From contig JAIYDW010000015.1 in assembly GCA_027487315.1 (NCBI GenBank), positions 59,827 through 123,826 on the forward strand: a stretch of DNA of 64,000 nucleotides, written 5' to 3'. The position numbers and the translations under genes were made by a program. The stretch comes from Verrucomicrobiaceae bacterium (GTDB lineage: Bacteria > Verrucomicrobiota > Verrucomicrobiia > Verrucomicrobiales > Verrucomicrobiaceae). Numbering within the stretch: position 1 is the stretch's first letter; each line of letters opens with the position of its first letter. The notes below the pieces were generated by a model. The model made no database searches. It worked only from the letters and a program-made list of their open reading frames with translations, and was not told where the DNA came from. Positions 1-10,586 of this stretch are shown in pieces.

Positions 1-3
1 TAC

Positions 4-22
4 CACGCCTGTCCTAGGCGTG
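4..22. repeat. perfect 7-bp hairpin at the 5' edge of the transposase remnant
   Basis: CACGCCT and AGGCGTG form a perfect inverted repeat around a 5-base loop. The transposase reading frame runs through it, but the residues it would encode do not look like the part of IS91 proteins that precedes the PHRQ motif. It may therefore be an inserted or boundary hairpin rather than native coding sequence. No second copy was noticed in the window. Confidence 0.4.
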
Positions 23-499
23 CCCCCCCACCTCACCCTCCCCATCCCGCACCGCCAGTTCGTTTTTACGCTTCCCAAAGTTCTCCGCGGCATCTTCCGC
101 AAGCGCCGCCGACTCCTCACCCACCTCTTCCATACCTCCGCCGATTGCCTGCGCGACCACTTCCGCACCCGCCTGAATCTGCCCAAAGGCCGCCTCGCCG
201 CCGCTGCCACCCTGCACACCTTTGGCGACTACCTCGTCTTCCATCCTCACCTCCACATCCTCGCTGCCGACGGCCTCTTCTATGAAGAAGGCCGCTTCCA
301 CTGCATGCCAGCGGAAGAACTCGCACCACTCACTGACCTCTTCCGCGCCCGCTTCCTCCACGCCCTCCACAGCGCCAAACTCATCAGCCAAACAAAGCTC
401 GCCGACCTCCTCTCCTGGAAAAACAGCGGCTTCCATGTCCACGCCGACCCAGCACCCGTCGGCCCGCGTGACCTCAAAGGCCGCCAGCGCCTCGCCGAA

Positions 500-560
500 T
501 CGGAGCGAAGCGGAGATAGACAGCCGAATGGCTGCCCGAAGGGTGAGCGAAGCGAATCAA
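500..560. repeat. dispersed small repeat inserted in the transposase
   Basis: A 61-bp segment contains GAGCGAAGCG, a cagcc...ggctg hairpin core, gcccgaaggg and a second gagcgaagcg. Its excision restores the transposase frame. Related copies without a gene context lie at 31041-31090 and 31129-31220. The exact edges are uncertain by a few bases because CGAATC occurs at both borders (496-501 and 553-558). Confidence 0.8.
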
Positions 561-1274
561 TATCTCCTCCGCGCCCCCTTCTCCCTCCCGAAAATCCATT
601 GGAACCCCACCACCCAGACCGTCATTTACCGCTCCCGCCGCAGTTGGAACACCAAACGCAACTTCGAAGTCTTCCCCGCCACCACCTTCCTCGCCGCCGT
701 CATCGAGCACATCCCGCCCAAATCCCAGCACACCATACGCTACTACGGCCTCTACTCCAACAAATCCCGAGGCATGAACCGCCCCGCTGTCCAGCCCATC
801 GTCCCGCCCCCAGAGAAAAAAGAACCCCCGGACGAAAAAGCCCCGCAGCCGCCACCTGAAGCCGACCCGCTCCTCATCCCACCACCCCCCGCAAGCGCCC
901 AGGCCATGCGGCCCCTTTGGCGCGACCTTATCCTCGCCACCTGGGGAGCCGATCCCCTCCAATGCCCCTGCTGCAAAGGCACCATGAGGAAAGTCGAAAC
1001 CCTCATCCAGCCCGAGAAGATCGAGTTTTTTCTGCGGTTGTTGGGCATGTGGGAGGGCCTCATCAACATCCCGCCACCGCCTGAACCCCCCTTCGATATC
1101 GAGACGTTCGAGCCCATCGAGCCACCTTGGCAAGCCATCAAACAATGGATTCCTGCCGATAACGATGAACCGGCCTTCCGGTGGCAGGACACGCACCACA
1201 GCAACGAATCCCCCTGGAAGCCCACGGAAGTGCCGCTCGATGATGACCGCAGCCTCGTCCTCGATGCCGATTAA

Positions 1275-1606
1275 ACCTGGCTGAGCCTTACCGGCCCGAA
1301 TTAACCCTCAAAAACCGCTGCCAAAATAAATCTTGGCACATCGTGTAGGAAAGCTACGCTCAGGAGCGTGGGAAATCAATCATGAGTCTCGCCTCAGCCA
1401 TCGCACGTCGGTTCAAAACCGGCCAAAAACCTCATTTTGGGTCGGAATTCATCATTCCTCATTCCAAATTCGTCATTCCTCCGCCCCTCTCTCCCCCCAG
1501 ACCCCCTCACACCCCGACCCCGCTCCACGTCTAGCCCCAACTCGACCCGGCCCCCTCAAAAGCAATTTCCTAGCAGCCATTTCCGGGCTGGAACAAAATA
1601 ACTTCC
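1275..1606. other. 332-bp gene-free stretch with repeats
   Basis: No coding region is supported here. The stretch holds a short hairpin near 1353-1366, a run of degenerate TCATTCCTCATTCC-type heptamers near 1441-1485, and the left copy of an 82-bp direct repeat (1498-1579). The sulfatase start follows at 1607 without a recognisable Shine-Dalgarno site. Confidence 0.7.
1498..1579. repeat. 82-bp direct repeat, left copy
   Basis: This segment matches 3390-3471 base for base except at one position (C at 1555, T at 3447). The two copies bracket the sulfatase and the truncated gene after it. The right copy is followed by a second run of AATTTCCTAGCAGC, a short internal tandem duplication. The left copy lies just downstream of the IS91-type remnant. 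Confidence 0.9.
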
Positions 1607-3106
1607 ATGCATAACTCACCGACGCTCTGCCTCGCAGTCTCCCTGCTGCTGGCTCTGCTGGCTGTGCTTCACGCTACCGAGCCAAAGAAGCCCAACGTCA
1701 TCTTCATCCTCGCCGATGACCTCAGTTACGGTGACCTTGGATATACGGGCCAGAAGCTGATCGCCACGCCGCACATTGACCGGCTCGCGGCAGCCGGCCT
1801 ACGGTTCACGCAGGCTTACGCGGGCGCACCAGAATGCGCGCCGTCACGCGCCAGCCTCATGACCGGCATGCACATGGGCCACTGCCGCATCCGCGCCAAC
1901 CGCGCGAAACCTGGCAGTGGCGGCTATTTACGCAATGAGGACGTGACGCTGGCCGAGACGCTCAAGTCGGCGGGTTACTCCACGGGCTTCGTCGGCAAGT
2001 GGGGCATGGGGTTGATGGAAGACGAAGGTGCGCCATTCCGACAGGGTTTTGATTACTCGTTCGGGTATTACGATCAAGGGCGCGCGCACTCCTACTATCC
2101 TGATTTCCTGGACGAAAACGACCACGAGGTCAAACTGGACGACAATAAGGGCTTCGACATGGCCGCTCTCTACGCCCACTCGAAGGCTGACAAGAACCGC
2201 TACGATGCGCAGGGCAACTTCCTCGCGCCGGGCGTAGCCGACCCCGCCAAGGCCAAGAACTCGCAGACCCTTATTCACACCGCCGGTCTCGATTTCATCC
2301 GGCGCAGTAAGGATCGGCCGTTCTTCCTCTACTACGCTACGCAGCTTCCGCACGGGCCGGTGGTGATCCCCAATCTGGGTTCTTACAAGGACAAGGACTG
2401 GCCGCTGAAGAACAAGGAATGGGCCGGCATGGTTTCCTGGCTGGATCAATGTGTGGGCGAGATTACGGCCCTGCTGCGCGAGCTTAATCTAGAGCAGGAC
2501 ACGATCATCTTCTTTGCCGGCGATAACGGTTACAGCCAGTGGGGCTATTTTGCCCGCAAGGCATGGAGCGATGACCCGCTGTTCCAGAACAAAGGCCCGT
2601 GGCCCGGCGGCAAATTCGCGCTCTATGAAGGCGGTTGCCGCGTGCCGTTCTTCGTATCCTGGCCCGGCCAGATCGCCGCGCGTGCGAGCGGCCACGTCTG
2701 CGCACTCTACGACGTGATGCCGACGCTGGCCGAGTTGGCGGGTATCCCGTCGCCGCCGACCGACGGCATCAGCTTCGTCCCGGAACTGTTCGGCAAATCG
2801 GACCAGCAGAAGAAACACGACTACCTCTACTGGGAGAACGGCAGCAAGCTTCCGCATGGTCAGGCGGTACGTTTCGGCCCGTGGTATGCGATGCGCGCGC
2901 ACCCAGAAAAACCGCTGCACGTTTTCGATGTCGAGAAAGACCCCGGCTGCACGGGCGATCTCGCGGCCGGCCGATCCGATCTGGTCACTCGTGCCAAAGC
3001 CATCTTCACCGAAGCGCACACCGACAGCGCGTCGTATATCAACCCCGGCGAACCCAGCCCACCCAAGCGGCAGAAGGCCAAACCAGCAAAGAAACCAAAG
3101 CAATAA
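1607..3106 (+). CDS. secreted sulfatase (arylsulfatase family)
   Basis: This encodes a 499-residue type I sulfatase, probably hydrolysing sulfate esters of a polysaccharide outside the cytoplasm. Residues 1-23 form a signal peptide. VIFILADDLSYGD (31-43) supplies the first metal-binding aspartates (D37, D38). CAPSRASLMTG (77-87) is the formylglycine motif with Cys77 to be oxidised, and GDNGY near 305 (D306, N307) is the C-terminal metal site. Length is normal for the family. The stop overlaps the next start as TAATG, which suggests coupled translation. The gene sits between 82-bp direct repeats and uses less C-biased codons than its neighbours, which suggests acquisition. Substrate cannot be told from the sequence. 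Confidence 0.9.
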   Translation: MHNSPTLCLAVSLLLALLAVLHATEPKKPNVIFILADDLSYGDLGYTGQKLIATPHIDRLAAAGLRFTQAYAGAPECAPSRASLMTGMHMGHCRIRANRAKPGSGGYLRNEDVTLAETLKSAGYSTGFVGKWGMGLMEDEGAPFRQGFDYSFGYYDQGRAHSYYPDFLDENDHEVKLDDNKGFDMAALYAHSKADKNRYDAQGNFLAPGVADPAKAKNSQTLIHTAGLDFIRRSKDRPFFLYYATQLPHGPVVIPNLGSYKDKDWPLKNKEWAGMVSWLDQCVGEITALLRELNLEQDTIIFFAGDNGYSQWGYFARKAWSDDPLFQNKGPWPGGKFALYEGGCRVPFFVSWPGQIAARASGHVCALYDVMPTLAELAGIPSPPTDGISFVPELFGKSDQQKKHDYLYWENGSKLPHGQAVRFGPWYAMRAHPEKPLHVFDVEKDPGCTGDLAAGRSDLVTRAKAIFTEAHTDSASYINPGEPSPPKRQKAKPAKKPKQ

Positions 3107-3426
3107 TGAGTTCTCCCATGAGCAAGACCTTTCTAACCCTCACCGCCCTGTTGCTGGCTCCGCTGACCGGCACGCCTGCGACCGCCGCAGACACCGGCTC
3201 GACGTTCGCACAGATCGCACAACCTCATCCTCGCTCAGCGGGCGCGCCAAAGGCGGCGGACGTGAGTTTCTCGACTCGCTGGCCCCGGCCGATGAACCGC
3301 GCGGACAACCGCGACTCGTTCAAGAGCGCGCGCGAATTCCACGCGACCCGGCTGGACTGGCTCTACCTGTCCGGGAAGCCCGAGTCCAACAGACCCCCTC
3401 ACACCCCGACCCCGCTCCACGTCTAG
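3106..3426 (+). pseudogene. 5' fragment of a secreted protein gene, truncated at the direct repeat
   Basis: A start codon at 3106 (or 3118) overlaps the sulfatase stop. It opens a frame with a clear signal peptide (about 25-30 residues, ending near ATPATA) followed by a Trp/Arg-rich stretch. After about 95 residues the frame enters the 82-bp repeat at 3390 and stops at 3426. The C-terminal residues are encoded by the repeat and are not native. The intact gene was probably the sulfatase's operon partner, perhaps a secreted carbohydrate-active or lyase protein, but too little remains to assign a family. Confidence 0.6.
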
Positions 3427-3471
3427 CCCCAACTCGACCCGGCCCCTTCAAAAGCAATTTCCTAGCAGCCA
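3390..3471. repeat. 82-bp direct repeat, right copy
   Basis: This is the partner of 1498-1579 with one mismatch. It truncates the gene that follows the sulfatase. The 14-15 bases at its right end are repeated once more in tandem up to about 3485. Confidence 0.9.
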
Positions 3472-3648
3472 ATTTCCTAGCAGCTGCTTGACAGTTTAAA
3501 CCCCTCACGGCCGATGCCGTGCATCGCACTCGCGCAATGGCATCCACTCTCGTCATCAATCCACCGCTGCCGAACTTCGTTTAAGGCATTTCCTGTCTGA
3601 ATCCCTCCTCAGTACCCTGAACGCACAGCTGTCACAAACTGCCCAAAC

Positions 3649-3690
3649 AAAAACCCCATCCCAACCAGACTCCCTGGTTAGAATGGGGTT
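3649..3690 (-). terminator. rho-independent terminator of katG
   Basis: Read on the minus strand, AACCCCAT-3-AACCAG forms a long stem with CTGGTT-3-ATGGGGTT around a short loop. A run of T follows directly. It lies 23 bases after the katG stop, as expected for an intrinsic terminator. The stretch 3472-3648 between it and the repeat holds nothing recognisable. Confidence 0.85.
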
Positions 3691-3712
3691 GCCAGTCAGC
3701 AAGACATCCCGT

Positions 3713-5953
<2,241 letters not shown>

Positions 5954-6005
5954 TCAGACAAGGCAACCGCCCCATCTTCAAAACCGATCCTACCAAACCT
6001 CAACC

Positions 6006-6051
6006 ATGCATCCAATGCATCGTTTGAATAATTGCAATGCGTTCAACGCAT
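6006..6051. promoter_or_regulatory. paired dyads in the katG-oxyR intergenic region, likely OxyR sites
   Basis: Two 15-bp dyads, ATGCATCCAATGCAT (6006-6020) and ATGCGTTCAACGCAT (6037-6051), share the form ATGCnTnCAAnGCAT. Their centres are 31 bases apart, close to three helical turns, as expected for a tetrameric LysR-type regulator. The second dyad ends 15 bases before the oxyR-like start codon, which fits autoregulation as well as control of katG. The assignment to OxyR is inferred from position and symmetry. Confidence 0.7.
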
Positions 6052-6066
6052 CACTAAACTCCACCC

Positions 6067-7020
6067 ATGAAGCCCTACCTCGAATTCCATGCCCTCCAAC
6101 AACTTACCGTCCTCGCCCGCACCAAAAACTTCACTCAGGCAGCCCTCGAACTCCATCTCTCTCAATCCGCCTTGACCCGCGCCATCCAAAAACTCGAACA
6201 ACAAATCGGCCAACCCCTCTTCGAACGCAAACCCCGCGAAGTCGTCCTCACCGACCACGGCGAACTCCTCCTCGGTCGCGCCAAAGAAATCCTCAAACTC
6301 GTCGAAGACACCTTCTCCGAACTCACCGAAGCAGGCCGTCGAGGTCGCATCCGTCTCGGCGCCATTCCCACCATCGCCCCCTACCTTCTACCCAACCTCC
6401 TCAGCAGCTTCGCCAAACAACACCCGGACATCTCCGTCATCGTCCAGGAAGACACCACCGAAACCCTCATCAAACGCTGCTCCCATGGCGAGATCGACCT
6501 CGCCATCGTCGCCCTGCCCATCAACGCCAAACACATCGATGTCGAACCCCTCTTCGAAGAGGAACTCCTCCTCGTCGCTCCCCTCGGACATCCCCTCGCC
6601 AAAATCGAACCCCTCACCATCCAAGCCATCGCCGACTACCCCTTCGTCATGCTCAACGAGGCCCACTGCCTCTCCGAAAACATCGCCTCCTTCTGCCGCC
6701 GACAATCCGTTCAACCCGTCACCATCGAACGCACCAGCCAACTCGCCACCGTGCAGGAACTCGTCTCCCTCGACCACGGCGTCTCCATCGTCCCGCAAAT
6801 GGCCCGCCAGATCGACCTCAGCAACCAACGAATCTACCGCTCCTTCACCGGCGAAATCCCTACTCGCACCATCGCCCTCATGCGCAACGCCTTCCGCTAT
6901 CAAACCAAAGCCGTGCTCGCTCTCCTCGACCACATCCGCCTCCATCGCTCCCCTCCCCCTCCATCCGCCACGCACAATTCTCGCAATTCCCGTCAAAACC
7001 GGGCCCACCCGCTACGTTAA
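6067..7020 (+). CDS. oxyR: LysR-family peroxide regulator, OxyR-like
   Basis: This is a 317-residue LysR-type regulator. Residues 1-60 form the winged helix-turn-helix (AALELHLSQSALTRAIQKLE), and the effector domain starts near 93. The stretch LNEAHCLSENIASFC places Cys201 and Cys210 exactly like the redox pair Cys199/Cys208 of E. coli OxyR, which form a disulfide on peroxide exposure. It is divergent from katG, the classical OxyR target. The C-terminal 20 residues are Pro/Arg-rich and not typical of the family. The stop lies 10 bases before the next gene. Confidence 0.9.
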   Translation: MKPYLEFHALQQLTVLARTKNFTQAALELHLSQSALTRAIQKLEQQIGQPLFERKPREVVLTDHGELLLGRAKEILKLVEDTFSELTEAGRRGRIRLGAIPTIAPYLLPNLLSSFAKQHPDISVIVQEDTTETLIKRCSHGEIDLAIVALPINAKHIDVEPLFEEELLLVAPLGHPLAKIEPLTIQAIADYPFVMLNEAHCLSENIASFCRRQSVQPVTIERTSQLATVQELVSLDHGVSIVPQMARQIDLSNQRIYRSFTGEIPTRTIALMRNAFRYQTKAVLALLDHIRLHRSPPPPSATHNSRNSRQNRAHPLR

Positions 7021-7030
7021 ACCCCACGTC

Positions 7031-8584
7031 ATGCGCCGCGCCCTCCTCCTTCTTCCCCTCGCCCTCGCCTCCCCCCTCCTCGCCGACTGGCCCCAATGGC
7101 GCGGCCCCACCCGCGGTGGCATCTCCTCCGACACCGCTCCCATCACCGACGCCATCCCCGACTCCGGCCTCACCAAACTCTGGGAAAGTGATGCCATCCC
7201 CAGCGACCACTACGGCGGCCACGGCAGCCCTGTCGTCGCCGGCGAACGCGTCTACCTTAGCATCGTCTGGCACGAGCGCGTCGCCTCCGAGCAACGCGAA
7301 ATCGACACCGAAGTCATGCAACAGCTCAACCACCGCGGCACCAAACCCGACCTCGCCAAAAAACTTGAAGACGCCCGCCTCGCCCTCAGCCCCCGTCTCC
7401 GCGGCGACAAACTCGACGCCTTCATTGAACAGTGGCTCCAGGAAAACATGACGGAAAAAGAACGCATCGCCCTCGGCTCCTGGGCCGCCTCCCGCTTCAA
7501 AGCCGGTCGCACCGCCTTCCCCCTCGCCGAACTCGACAAAATCGCCGCCCGTCAAAACAAACCTTTCCCCACCCCCGACGCCTTCCACCAATGGATGGAC
7601 GAGCAGCAGTTCTCCCCCGAACTCAAAGACAAACTCCTCACCGTCGTCCCCAACACCATCAAAGTCGCCAACGACGTCATCGTCTGTCTCGACCTCGCCT
7701 CCGGCAAAGAAATCTGGCGCTACAAAGGCGAAGGCCTCCCCGTCGGCCGCAACGCCTCCAGCACCCCCGCCGTCATCGACGACCGCGTCTACGCCGTCGC
7801 CAGCACCCACCTCTACTGCGTCGACGCCGCCACCGGCAAAGAAATTTGGAAAACGCCCCTCACCCGCAAAGGCCCCGCCGCCTCTCCCCTCGTCGCCGAC
7901 GGCAAAGTCTTCATCAGCGCCGGCACCGCCCAAGCCTACGACACCGCCACCGGCAAGCTCATCTGGGAACAAAAAGACGCCAAAGGTGACACCGGCAGCC
8001 CCCAGTGGTGGCAGCCCGAATCCGGTTCCCCCCTCCTCCTCCACACCGCCAGCAGCGCCCTACTTGGCCTCGACCCCGCCACCGGCAAGGTCCTCTGGAC
8101 CGTCGAAGGCGGCGGCCAGTCCACCCCAGTCACCAGCGGCGACTGGCTCGTCTTCTACAGCGGCGCCGACGGCGTCGGCCTCCGCGCCGCTCAATACCAA
8201 AAAGACGCCCCACCCAAAACCGCCTGGTCCCACTTCTGGGTCACCCGCCGCTACTCCGGCTCCCCCATCATCCACGAAGGCCACGTCTATCTCACCTGCG
8301 GCGAAAAACACCAGTGCGTGAACCTCACCACAGGTGAAGTCCGCTGGCAGCAAACCGCCTCCAGCACCATCACCTCCCCCATCCTTGCCGACGGCAAAAT
8401 CATCGTCCTCGAAAACAACGGCAGCCACGTCTCCCTCACCCGCGCCGACCCCGCCGCCCACACCCAACTCGCCCGCGTCCGCATCGACGCCATGGGCTGC
8501 ACCTCCCCCGCCCTCGCCAACGGCCGCCTCATCGTCCGCCAAAAAGAAAAACTCGCTTGCTTCGACCTCCGCCCCGCACCTTAG
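7031..8584 (+). CDS. secreted PQQ-binding-like beta-propeller protein
   Basis: This 517-residue exported protein starts with a signal peptide (MRRALLLLPLALASPLLA) followed by the DWPQWRGP motif common to planctomycete and verrucomicrobial PQQ-like proteins. At least five propeller blades are visible as ATGKEIW, ATGKLIW, ATGKVLW and TTGEVRW motifs between about 220 and 450. A helical insert at residues 80-200 (HRGTKPDLAKKLEDARLALS) interrupts the first blades. The start was set at 7031 because upstream in-frame sequence is the out-of-frame shadow of the regulator gene. Such proteins may be dehydrogenases or scaffold proteins; no catalytic role can be claimed. Confidence 0.85.
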   Translation: MRRALLLLPLALASPLLADWPQWRGPTRGGISSDTAPITDAIPDSGLTKLWESDAIPSDHYGGHGSPVVAGERVYLSIVWHERVASEQREIDTEVMQQLNHRGTKPDLAKKLEDARLALSPRLRGDKLDAFIEQWLQENMTEKERIALGSWAASRFKAGRTAFPLAELDKIAARQNKPFPTPDAFHQWMDEQQFSPELKDKLLTVVPNTIKVANDVIVCLDLASGKEIWRYKGEGLPVGRNASSTPAVIDDRVYAVASTHLYCVDAATGKEIWKTPLTRKGPAASPLVADGKVFISAGTAQAYDTATGKLIWEQKDAKGDTGSPQWWQPESGSPLLLHTASSALLGLDPATGKVLWTVEGGGQSTPVTSGDWLVFYSGADGVGLRAAQYQKDAPPKTAWSHFWVTRRYSGSPIIHEGHVYLTCGEKHQCVNLTTGEVRWQQTASSTITSPILADGKIIVLENNGSHVSLTRADPAAHTQLARVRIDAMGCTSPALANGRLIVRQKEKLACFDLRPAP

Positions 8585-8610
8585 CTATCGATCGAAAGGT
8601 CCTTTAGCTC

Positions 8611-8859
8611 ATGCCCGCCATCGATACCGCGCAGTTCCTCGATTCCATCACTGACGCTTTCGATCTCCGCGTCTCCAACCTCGGTCTGTCCACCCCCTTC
8701 AGGCAATTAAAAGAATGGGACTCCATGGTCTCGGTGTCCATCGTCGCCGCCGCCTACGCCGACTACGACGTCCAAGTCTCCGGCGATGACCTCCTCTCTT
8801 GCAACACGCTGGGCGACCTCAAGCAACTCATCGAATCTCGACTCCCACCGGCACCCTGA
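8611..8859 (+). CDS. acyl carrier protein
   Basis: An 82-residue carrier protein. EWDSM places the phosphopantetheine serine at Ser38, followed by the usual acidic helix. It is a dedicated carrier rather than the fatty-acid ACP: its sequence diverges and it overlaps the next start as TGATG. A KAS III-like enzyme, an acyltransferase and a glycosyltransferase follow, so the carrier probably holds an acyl group for a sugar or secondary metabolite. Confidence 0.85.
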   Translation: MPAIDTAQFLDSITDAFDLRVSNLGLSTPFRQLKEWDSMVSVSIVAAAYADYDVQVSGDDLLSCNTLGDLKQLIESRLPPAP

Positions 8860-9911
8860 TGGACCAGACCATTCATCAGATCCGCATCGCAGGCCTCGCC
8901 GCAGCCGTTCCCCGCCACGAGGAACCAATCGCGGACAGCCAATACGGCACCCCCGAAATCCGCGCCCGCTTCTCCGCCATGACCGGCGTCCACGCTCGCC
9001 GCCTCTGCCTGCCCGATCAATTCTGCTCCGACCTCGCCACCGCCGCCGCCAACCGCCTCCTCGATGAACTCAGCTGGAACCGCGCCGAAGTCGAAAACCT
9101 CATCTTCATCACCCAATCCCCGGACCTCAACTACCCCGCCACCGCCTGCCTCATCCAGGACCGTCTCAACCTCCCCACCTCCTGCGCCGCCTTCGACATC
9201 AACCTCGGCTGCTCCGGCTACCCCTACGGCCTCTTCATCGCCGCCAAAATGACCGCCCAGCGCCCGGGCTCCAAAACCCTCCTCCTTATCGGCGACAGCG
9301 CCGGCAAACCCAACCTCGCCTCCGAACTCAATACCGTCAGCCCCCTCTTCGGCGATGCCGCCTCCGCCACCGCCCTAGAGTGGCACCCCGATGCCCCGCC
9401 CATGCGCATCCAACTCCACACCGACGGCAGCGGCTGGGATAACATCATGAGTCGCCGCGCCGGAGGCCGTCCCGGTCTGGACGCCAGCAACTTCCAATTC
9501 GCAAACGAGGACGGACAAATCAAAATCCAATCCCAATCCCAAATGAAGGGCGAGGACGTCTTCAACTTCACCGCCTCCACCGTCCCCCCCGCCATCCACA
9601 CCATGCTCGCCGCCATGAACTGGCCCAAAGAGTCCGTGGATGCCTTCGTCCTCCATCAGGCCAGCCGCACGGTCAACGAAATGCTGCGCAAACGCCTCGG
9701 CCTGACCCCCGCACAAACCCCCGGCTCCCTCGAAAACTTCGGCAACACCAGTTCCGCCACCATCCCCCTCACCCTTGTCACTCAGCGACGCGATGCTCTC
9801 CGCAACTCCCGCCAGCGCCTCATCCTCTGCGGCTTCGGCGTCGGCCTGTCCTGGGGCACCGCCGCCTGCGAATGGGACCGCATGGTTTGCCCAGATCTCA
9901 TCGAACTCTGA
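8859..9911 (+). CDS. 3-oxoacyl-ACP synthase III-like enzyme
   Basis: A 350-residue thiolase-fold enzyme of the FabH type. The catalytic triad is complete: Cys118 (INLGCSGYPYGL), His266 (VLHQASR) and Asn296 (ENFGNTSSATIP). Members condense a primer acyl-CoA with malonyl-ACP or transfer acyl groups. The start is placed at 8859, overlapping the ACP stop by one base, since upstream in-frame sequence is the ACP gene in another frame. Coupling to a private ACP argues for acyl-chain synthesis specific to this cluster, not housekeeping lipid synthesis. Confidence 0.9.
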   Translation: MDQTIHQIRIAGLAAAVPRHEEPIADSQYGTPEIRARFSAMTGVHARRLCLPDQFCSDLATAAANRLLDELSWNRAEVENLIFITQSPDLNYPATACLIQDRLNLPTSCAAFDINLGCSGYPYGLFIAAKMTAQRPGSKTLLLIGDSAGKPNLASELNTVSPLFGDAASATALEWHPDAPPMRIQLHTDGSGWDNIMSRRAGGRPGLDASNFQFANEDGQIKIQSQSQMKGEDVFNFTASTVPPAIHTMLAAMNWPKESVDAFVLHQASRTVNEMLRKRLGLTPAQTPGSLENFGNTSSATIPLTLVTQRRDALRNSRQRLILCGFGVGLSWGTAACEWDRMVCPDLIEL

Positions 9912-9923
9912 ACCGCCCTCCCC

Positions 9924-10586
9924 ATGTCCGTCGCCAAACAACGCCTGATCATCATCAGCGCCGGTTCTTTCGGCCGTGAAGTCTGCGCCATGGCCTGGGC
10001 CATCCAGACCACCATCGGCCAATCCTGCCCCTGGCAGGTCACCGGTTTCCTCGACGACCGCCCCTCCATCCTCGATTCCAAAGACCCCACCGGCGCCCCC
10101 ATCCTCGCCTCTCCCGAAGACTATCAACCCGACACCCTCGACCGCTTCATCTGCGCCGTTGGCGATCCCCAACAACGCCAACACTACGCCGAACTCATCA
10201 CCCAAAAAGGCGGCCAGTTCCTGCCCCTCACCTGGCCCGGCTCCCTCCTCGCCGGCCACGGCGCCCGTCGTGGCCCCGGCTCCGTCGTCGGCCCCTTCTG
10301 CCTCATCTCGAGTGACGTCACCCTCGGTGCCCACACCATGATCGTCGCCCACGCCACCATCGGCCACGACGTCATCATCGGCTCCTGCTCCCACATCGGC
10401 GCCTACGCCTTCGTCGGTGGCGGCGCCGTCATTGGCGACCGCGTCACCATCCATCCCCATGCCTGCATTCTCCCCGGCGCCGTCATCGAGGATGATGCCA
10501 CCGTCGGCGCGGGCTCCGTCGTTTTGAAAAGAGTGCCCCGAGGCCAAACCGTCTTCGGCGTGCCAGCCCTCCCGGTCAAAGCATGA
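9924..10586 (+). CDS. NeuD/PglD-type sugar O- or N-acyltransferase
   Basis: A 220-residue protein with an N-terminal Rossmann-like PglD domain (LIIISAGSFGREV, 8-20) and a C-terminal left-handed parallel beta-helix of hexapeptide repeats (about 110-210). The catalytic His is likely in the HATIGHDV segment. Relatives acetylate amino sugars (PglD) or sialic acid precursors (NeuD). It overlaps the next gene as ATGA, so the two are translationally coupled. With the neighbouring DegT aminotransferase it could make an N-acylated amino sugar. Confidence 0.85.
   Translation: MSVAKQRLIIISAGSFGREVCAMAWAIQTTIGQSCPWQVTGFLDDRPSILDSKDPTGAPILASPEDYQPDTLDRFICAVGDPQQRQHYAELITQKGGQFLPLTWPGSLLAGHGARRGPGSVVGPFCLISSDVTLGAHTMIVAHATIGHDVIIGSCSHIGAYAFVGGGAVIGDRVTIHPHACILPGAVIEDDATVGAGSVVLKRVPRGQTVFGVPALPVKA

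Larger units (their letters stand above)
1..1274 (+). pseudogene. IS91-family transposase, 5' truncated and frameshifted
   Basis: This is a rolling-circle (Y2-type) transposase of the IS91/ISCR kind, recognised from family-like stretches: PHRQFVFTLPK near 45-80, HPHLHIL near 240, and YLLRAPFSL near 561-590. A C-terminal CPCCKGTMRKVETL segment lies near 965-1000. The reading frame is open from the window edge to about 499, then continues in another frame from 561. Removing 500-560 (61 bp) rejoins RLAE to YLLRAPFSL exactly, so a small repeat insertion caused the frameshift. The N-terminal zinc-binding part is missing: the window starts inside the gene, and a short hairpin at 4-22 may mark another breakpoint. 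It is a dead element in its present form. The family call is confident; the original start is not visible. Confidence 0.85.

Noticed and set aside
1333..1614. 93-codon frame before the sulfatase
   Set aside because: It runs through degenerate heptamers and the 82-bp direct repeat, so it is not a gene.
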